From assembly GCA_023301545.1 (NCBI GenBank), contig JALZUI010000157.1, positions 1-9,506 of the forward strand: a DNA stretch of 9,506 nucleotides. The letters run 5' to 3'. The first letter of the stretch is position 1. Each line of letters begins with the position of its first letter. The position numbers were made by a program, and so were the translations under genes. The stretch is from Akkermansiaceae bacterium. GTDB taxonomy: Bacteria; Verrucomicrobiota; Verrucomicrobiia; Verrucomicrobiales; Akkermansiaceae. Shown piece after piece: positions 4,587-9,506 of this stretch. The notes beneath the pieces were generated by a model that saw only the letters and a list, made by a program, of their open reading frames with translations, did not search any database and was not told the origin of the DNA.

Positions 4587-6680
4587 ATGTCTAACGAAGA
4601 ATCTAAGCCCGAAAAAAAAGAAGTTCTCGACCTCGTCGACGGGCCCAAAAAATCACGCCGTCAACGACAGCGCGAAAACACTCCTAAGAAGGAAACCTTG
4701 GCCGACAAAAAGGCAGCCGCACTAGATATTTTCAGTGAAGACGGAGGTGCTAAAAAAACGAACCGTGTTAAGAAAACTGACAACTCAGGCAAAGATCAAC
4801 TCGCTCCGATCTCTAAGGTCCTAGATGACAGTGAAGAACCTGAAGTAACAGAAGAAACCCCTGCTGAATCTGCGGAGCCAGCAGAACCAGTTGATGAAAG
4901 TAAGATCATCTGCATCAAACCTCCAATCGTTGTTTCTGACCTAGCGGAAAAAATGGGTCTCAAGGGCTTTGAGCTCATGAAAGACCTGATTGCTCTCGAA
5001 GTCTTCGTAGCACCACACCAAGCGATCGAACCTGAAATCGCAGAAAAAGTTTGTGCTACACACGGCTTCACCTTCGAGCGTGAAAAACGTGAAAAAGGCG
5101 GCGGTGTACATAAGAAAGAAGAAATCATCGCTGAGCCAGAACCAGAAGAAGAAGAGCCAGAAGACAAGCTCGAATACCGTGCTCCGATCATTACCTTCAT
5201 GGGTCACGTTGACCATGGTAAAACTTCTCTCCTAGATGCCTTCCGTAAGTCTCGCATCACAGCTAATGAAGCAGGTGGAATCACCCAACACATCAATGCC
5301 TACCGTATTGAGCACGAGGGTAAACCGATCACCTTCCTCGACACCCCGGGACACGCCATTTTCTCCGCTATGCGTGCTCGTGGTGCAGACATTACTGACA
5401 TCGTCGTAATCGTTATCGCTGCAAATGACGGCATGATGCCTCAGACGCGTGAAGCCATCTCGCACGCCAAGGCTGCAAACAAAACCATCATCGTTGCCAT
5501 TAACAAGTGTGACCTCGACACCGCAGATCCGATGCGTGTCAAAACACAGATGATGGAAGAAGGACTAAACCCCGTCGATTTCGGTGGTGATGTCGATACT
5601 GTAGAAGTCTCCGCCCAGACCGGACAAGGGATGGATGAGCTCCTCGAACTCCTTGCCCTCCAGGCTGAGGTTCTCGAACTTAAAGCAAATCCAAAGGCGA
5701 CAGCCCGTGCGGTTGTCATCGAATCCCGAATCCAGCAAGGTCAAGGACCAACCGCAACAGTCATCGTAGAAAATGGAACCCTCAAAACGGGCGACCCATT
5801 TATCTGTGGTGCAGGTGAAGGTAAGGTTAAATCCCTCATCAATGACCAAAACGACCGCATCAAAACCGCGGGACCAGCTACACCGGTAGAACTCCTCGGC
5901 TTCGCGGAACTCCCTATCGTTGGTGACGAGGTTGTCGTTATGACAAACGCGAAGGCTGCCAAAAAGCTCTCTGGAGAACGGAAATCCGAAATCCGAAACG
6001 AAAATCTCAGCGCCAAGCAGAAAACGCGTATCGAGGACATGCTCTTCCAAGTAGGAGACGGACCTAAGAAAGCGATTCTCTCTATCATCCTTAAGACCGA
6101 CGTCCAAGGCTCCGTGCAAGCGATCCAAGGAGCGATCAACGACATCGAATCTGAAAAGGTCGACGTCCGCTTCCTCCACGCCGCTGCTGGTTCCGTCACC
6201 GAGACCGACATCATGCTCGCTAGTTCCTCTGACGCCGTCATTATGGGCTTCAACGTCAAGGTAGAAGGCAAGGCCGTAAAAGCCGCCAAGTCCGAAGGAG
6301 TCCAGATCAAGCTCTACTCCATCGTCTATGAACTCATCGACACCGTTCGTGAGGCCATGCTCGGACTGCTCGAACCAGAAACCCGCGAGAACGTCATCGG
6401 CCACGCTGATGTGAAGCAGGTCTTCAAAGTTCACAAAGGATTTGCTGCAGGTTGTTACATTACCGACGGTAAAGTTCAGCGTACCTCACACGCTCGTGTG
6501 ATTCGTGGCGGAACTCCTGTCTTCGATGGTAAAATGTCTACCCTCCGTCGCTTCAAGGACGAGGTTAAGGAAGTCAAGAGTGGAACCGAATGTGGTATCC
6601 GTCTTGGAGAATTCAATGAGTACGAAGAAGGCGACGTGATCGAGTCCTACGACCTCATTAAAGTAGATCAAACCCTCTAA
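4587..6680 (+). CDS. infB: Translation initiation factor IF-2
   Basis: IF-2 is the GTPase that brings fMet-tRNA to the 30S subunit and promotes subunit joining. The 697-residue protein begins with a lysine/glutamate-rich, low-complexity region (1-105), then an IF2_N-like module (about 110-165: VSDLAEKMGLKGFELMKDLI). A second acidic linker (GGGVHKKEEI then a run of E/P) precedes the G domain: G1 GHVDHGKT (206-213), G2 GGITQHI (230-236), G3 DTPGH (252-256), G4 NKCD (306-309) and G5 SAQTG (342-346). Domain II and the C1/C2 domains follow, ending in GIRLGEFNEYEEGDVIESY. It is shorter than enterobacterial IF-2 (890), the difference lying in the N-terminal extension. It starts 45 bases after nusA with no obvious Shine-Dalgarno sequence, and its TAA overlaps the rbfA start. 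Confidence 0.97.
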   Translation: MSNEESKPEKKEVLDLVDGPKKSRRQRQRENTPKKETLADKKAAALDIFSEDGGAKKTNRVKKTDNSGKDQLAPISKVLDDSEEPEVTEETPAESAEPAEPVDESKIICIKPPIVVSDLAEKMGLKGFELMKDLIALEVFVAPHQAIEPEIAEKVCATHGFTFEREKREKGGGVHKKEEIIAEPEPEEEEPEDKLEYRAPIITFMGHVDHGKTSLLDAFRKSRITANEAGGITQHINAYRIEHEGKPITFLDTPGHAIFSAMRARGADITDIVVIVIAANDGMMPQTREAISHAKAANKTIIVAINKCDLDTADPMRVKTQMMEEGLNPVDFGGDVDTVEVSAQTGQGMDELLELLALQAEVLELKANPKATARAVVIESRIQQGQGPTATVIVENGTLKTGDPFICGAGEGKVKSLINDQNDRIKTAGPATPVELLGFAELPIVGDEVVVMTNAKAAKKLSGERKSEIRNENLSAKQKTRIEDMLFQVGDGPKKAILSIILKTDVQGSVQAIQGAINDIESEKVDVRFLHAAAGSVTETDIMLASSSDAVIMGFNVKVEGKAVKAAKSEGVQIKLYSIVYELIDTVREAMLGLLEPETRENVIGHADVKQVFKVHKGFAAGCYITDGKVQRTSHARVIRGGTPVFDGKMSTLRRFKDEVKEVKSGTECGIRLGEFNEYEEGDVIESYDLIKVDQTL

Positions 6681-7042
6681 TGTCGCAAAGATTACATCGC
6701 GTTAACGAACTCCTCAAGCGGGAGATCAGCGCCGTCATTCAGCGTGAGTTCGAGTTCAAGGACTCGCTCGTCACCGTCACAGGCGTCAACGTCACTCAGG
6801 ACCTTAAGGAAGCCAAAGTCTTCATCAGCGTCCTCGGACCTGGACTCGGCACCGTTATGGCCCGCCTCAAGGAAAAGCGCGGCATGATTCAATCTCGCGT
6901 CACTAAGCGAGTCGTCCTCAAGAACACACCTGTGCTCGACTTCCGCTCAGACGACGCCGCCGAACGAGGCATCGACGTCGTCAACCTCCTAGAGGAAGTA
7001 GACGAACTCCCCACTGCCCCCCCAGCAGAAGACGAAGCGTAA
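6680..7042 (+). CDS. rbfA: 30S ribosome-binding factor RbfA
   Basis: RbfA is a small KH-fold protein that binds immature 30S subunits and assists maturation of the 16S rRNA 5' region. The 120-residue product shows the family features: an N-terminal helix RVNELLKREISAVIQREF (7-24), VTVTGVNVTQDLKEAKVFISVLG (31-53), and the C-terminal LKNTPVLDFRSDDAAERG (80-97). The last 15 residues form an acidic, proline/alanine-rich tail. Its ATG shares the A of the infB stop (TAATG), so translation is probably coupled to infB. It is the last gene of the operon; truB, which usually follows, is replaced by a convergent restriction gene 30 bases on. Confidence 0.95.
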   Translation: MSQRLHRVNELLKREISAVIQREFEFKDSLVTVTGVNVTQDLKEAKVFISVLGPGLGTVMARLKEKRGMIQSRVTKRVVLKNTPVLDFRSDDAAERGIDVVNLLEEVDELPTAPPAEDEA

Positions 7043-7055
7043 TCAACAGCGACAG

Positions 7056-7075
7056 TAGCGCCGCTTTAGGTGCTA
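7056..7075. terminator. Weak hairpin between convergent rbfA and hsdR
   Basis: TAGCGCC (7056-7062) pairs with GGTGCTA (7069-7075) with one G-U wobble and a six-base loop. On the plus strand the moderately T-rich AGAAGCTTTCTTTT follows. The arm contains the hsdR stop complement (7073-7075). It may serve as the rbfA terminator, but it is short and lacks a clean U-tract. Confidence 0.35.
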
Positions 7076-9506
7076 AGAAGCTTTCTTTTCGTAGAGGTAT
7101 TCTTGGAAGCTGATGAAAGCGGAACGAATTTCTTTGATCGAGCCTAATAATCTTTTGGCATCGTCAATTGCATCGTATTTCAATTTCAGCAGATCGGCTA
7201 GCTTCGCGTCGTCTAGCTCGCTGACCCCTTCTTTTACATACTGCTTCAGGACGAAGTTCAAAAACGCCTGCTGCTTTTCATCGTAATCATTGAGGTGGAT
7301 TGTAACCTGTGCCGCTCGCTCCAGTCTAGGGACGAGGTCACGTTGGTAAGCAACGTAGTTGAGCACATCAAAGAGATCGCTATCCTGCCCATGCACTAAT
7401 TCGCGCAGATCTTCCAACTGCGCAGGACTATATCCCTTATCGCTCAGTTCCTCTAGTAACTTCTTTCGTGTTCCAGGTTGGCTCCAAAGCACTCGGAGCT
7501 CTTCCTCGTTGGCGATGATATCGGGGATTGCGCCAAACAGTAACTTGATAAATTCCTCTGCGGAGATGACTTTTCCGTCAGCGCTGTAAAAGGAAGTTTT
7601 CACCATTGAGTCAATCGCTACTTCCTTTCCATTAGCCAGCTTCACCTTCACCATTTTACTAGGTTTTTCCTCACAAGCGCAGGGATCATTACCACAGTCC
7701 TCACAGGCGCGGTCTGGCTTCTCACAAATACAGGGTTTTTCACCGCAGGCATTACACGGAGGCCTCGGCCCACCTGGTCCAGAGCCATCTGGCTCTTCTG
7801 GGTCACCGTCCCACTCAGGATCTTGGAAGTGCTCATGCGCATTCACAAAGTCATAGACCGTAAAGTAGTCTTTCCCCTCGAATAATCGCGTTCCACGCCC
7901 CACGATTTGCTTAAACTCCACCATCGATTTCACAGGGCGCAGTAGCACAATGTTTCTGATCTCTGGCGCATCTACGCCAGTACTGAGCTTCTGAGAGGTA
8001 GTCAGGATTGTGGGTAGGCTCTTCTCATTATTCTGGAAGTCTCGTAAATGAGCCTCCCCGATACCACCATCTTCAGCCGTCACACGGTGACAGTAGTTCG
8101 CACTCTTACTATCAGAATGTTGGTTAATCAGACCTCTCACCATCGCCGCGTGGCGTTGGGTCGCGCAGAAGACTAGGCTCTTATGGTTCTGGTTTATTTG
8201 ATCCAGAAACAGCTTTACGCGATAGCGTTCACGCGCGGGAATCTCGATCTTGCGATTGAACTCATCTTCAGTATATTTCTTACCATCTTGGATTTCCCCA
8301 TCCTCAATCTCATCATCGGAGGTATAAGTATAATCATCCAGAGTCGTGGAAACCTCTTTAACTTTAAATGGCGTCAGGAATCCATCGTTGATCCCTTCCT
8401 TTAACGTATAGGTGTAGATTGGATCGCCAAAGTATTTATAGGTATCCGCATTTACATCGCGCTTAGGGGTAGCGGTTAGACCGAGCTGAACAGCAGGAGA
8501 AAAATGCTCCATAATCGCTCTCCAACTACTCTCGTCATTCGCTCCTCCACGGTGACATTCGTCGATAATAATAAAGTCGAAAAAGTCAGGCTCATATTGC
8601 CCAAAGTATGCCTCCGCACTTGCTTTTGCTTGGGAATTATAGATTGCCGCCTTTTCGGCCGCTAGGGGGCGTTCTGTAACCTCGCATTCCATCTCTTGCT
8701 CCATCGCTAATTCCTCCTCCTGTTCAGAGGAATCACTAGCCATGAAAGATTGGAAAATCGTAAAGAAGATATTCCCATTCGTTGGCACCTTCCCCGTCTT
8801 CTTAATCTCCTTTGGCGTAATTCGCACTAATGCGTCTTCATCAAAGTCTCCGAAGGAGTTAAAGGCTTGGTTCGCTAGTAGGTTCCGGTCTGCTAGGAAA
8901 AGGATTCGGGGCGAGCGGGTAGCGTCTCGTTTCAGATTCCACTTCGCATGAAACAGCTTCCAACAGATATGAAAGGCGGCCGCAGTTTTGCCTGTTCCCG
9001 TCGCCATCGTCAGCAGAATACGATCTTGCTTAGCCGCGATCGCATCCAGCGTTTTTTCAACCGCCACATGCTGGTAGTAACGGGGTAAATACTTCCCTTT
9101 GAATAAGGTAAACGGCACAGCCTCGAACTTCTCTTTCCATTCTGCGATCTCTTGCTTGTACGGCTCTATCGGAGTGGGAAAGGTCATCGCCCAGAGCTCA
9201 TCAGGTGTCGGATAGCGATCCACGTCACCCTCCACTCCTTCATTCATATCGATCCCATAGATCTTCTTCCCGTTTGTCGAATAGGTAAACCGAACATTCA
9301 ATCGCTCAGCATAATCCTTAGCTTGTCCTACCCCCTCCGTGTAGCCCAGCCCATCTGCCTTCGCCTCGATCACTGCCAGGCGCTTATTCTTGTATTGCAG
9401 AATATAGTCCGCCTTCAGTGGGGGTTGGCGTCTCTTATGCCCTAGGATCCGCCCATCTGTAATCTGATTCGCAGACTGCTCTACTAGAATCCGACTCCCC
9501 TCGACC
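7073..9506 (-). CDS. hsdR: Type I restriction-modification system, R subunit (EcoEI-like HsdR), N-terminus beyond window
   Basis: HsdR is the motor and nuclease of the HsdR2M2S complex: it translocates DNA with ATP and cuts far from the recognition site. The frame stays open to the window edge, giving 810 visible residues from 9505. GTG 9373 is an internal codon, not the start. The visible N-terminus (VEGSRILVEQ) suggests that only a few tens of codons are missing. The nuclease motif is D33 in KADY and E47-x-K49 in VIEAKAD. The SF2 helicase has Walker A ATGTGKT (168-174), DECH (315-318), LTATPKR (343-349) and QIVGRGTR (533-540). An acidic insert occupies about 257-299, and a proline-rich linker carries eight cysteines (584-611). 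The EcoEI-type C-terminal domain fills about 615-810. No frame break is visible. Partner hsdM/hsdS are not in the window and would be to the right. It converges on rbfA, so it is not part of that operon. Confidence 0.92.
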   Translation of the reverse strand, partial: VEGSRILVEQSANQITDGRILGHKRRQPPLKADYILQYKNKRLAVIEAKADGLGYTEGVGQAKDYAERLNVRFTYSTNGKKIYGIDMNEGVEGDVDRYPTPDELWAMTFPTPIEPYKQEIAEWKEKFEAVPFTLFKGKYLPRYYQHVAVEKTLDAIAAKQDRILLTMATGTGKTAAAFHICWKLFHAKWNLKRDATRSPRILFLADRNLLANQAFNSFGDFDEDALVRITPKEIKKTGKVPTNGNIFFTIFQSFMASDSSEQEEELAMEQEMECEVTERPLAAEKAAIYNSQAKASAEAYFGQYEPDFFDFIIIDECHRGGANDESSWRAIMEHFSPAVQLGLTATPKRDVNADTYKYFGDPIYTYTLKEGINDGFLTPFKVKEVSTTLDDYTYTSDDEIEDGEIQDGKKYTEDEFNRKIEIPARERYRVKLFLDQINQNHKSLVFCATQRHAAMVRGLINQHSDSKSANYCHRVTAEDGGIGEAHLRDFQNNEKSLPTILTTSQKLSTGVDAPEIRNIVLLRPVKSMVEFKQIVGRGTRLFEGKDYFTVYDFVNAHEHFQDPEWDGDPEEPDGSGPGGPRPPCNACGEKPCICEKPDRACEDCGNDPCACEEKPSKMVKVKLANGKEVAIDSMVKTSFYSADGKVISAEEFIKLLFGAIPDIIANEEELRVLWSQPGTRKKLLEELSDKGYSPAQLEDLRELVHGQDSDLFDVLNYVAYQRDLVPRLERAAQVTIHLNDYDEKQQAFLNFVLKQYVKEGVSELDDAKLADLLKLKYDAIDDAKRLLGSIKEIRSAFISFQEYLYEKKAS

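Noticed and set aside
5565..6434. 289-codon minus-strand open frame inside infB
   Set aside because: Antisense shadow of IF-2 domains; nothing supports translation.
9371..9373. GTG as the start of hsdR
   Set aside because: The same frame continues to the window edge and encodes the conserved KADYIL nuclease strand just before it, so the GTG is an internal valine.

Overview
The window looks like a bacterial chromosome segment, most likely from Verrucomicrobiota or another PVC-group lineage. This is an inference from four things: a eukaryotic-type HisA, an exported formylglycine-generating-enzyme-like lipoprotein, weak or absent Shine-Dalgarno sequences at most starts, and CTCCGTG / CGCAGATT-type interspersed repeat words in the spacers. 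No rRNA or tRNA gene is present to settle the taxonomy.

Left part (1-1186): a repeat-rich, AT-richer accessory stretch. It holds a 12-bp hairpin (9-38), a 163-bp element bounded by 31-bp inverted repeats with nested palindromes (88-250), and a partial duplicate of the 3' end of hisA (251-298). It also holds REP-like repeat copies around a short, degenerate C-terminal piece of a REP-associated tyrosine transposase (RAYT; 358-507), AGTAACG repeats, and one small orphan gene for a membrane-anchored protein (753-1097). The duplicated hisA tail and the real hisA tail bracket this cassette as imperfect direct repeats.

Middle part (1187-3129): hisA (minus strand) encodes a eukaryotic/HIS6-type phosphoribosylformimino-AICAR ribotide isomerase of histidine synthesis. 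Divergently, 41 bp away, lies a gene for a lipoprotein with a complete FGE-sulfatase domain that keeps both catalytic cysteines.

Core operon (3138-7042): a hairpin-containing leader is followed by nusA, infB and rbfA, co-oriented and closely spaced (infB and rbfA overlap by one base). These act in transcription elongation/termination, translation initiation and 30S maturation. The usual first gene rimP and the following gene truB are not adjacent: the FGE gene precedes nusA, and a convergent restriction gene follows rbfA.

Right part (7073-9506): the EcoEI-type HsdR subunit of a type I restriction-modification system, on the minus strand. Its N-terminus runs off the window, with probably only a few tens of codons missing. 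It keeps the nuclease and helicase motifs and has a cysteine-rich linker made of a duplicated CxxCGxxPCxCE unit. The partner hsdM/hsdS genes, if present, must lie to the right of the window.
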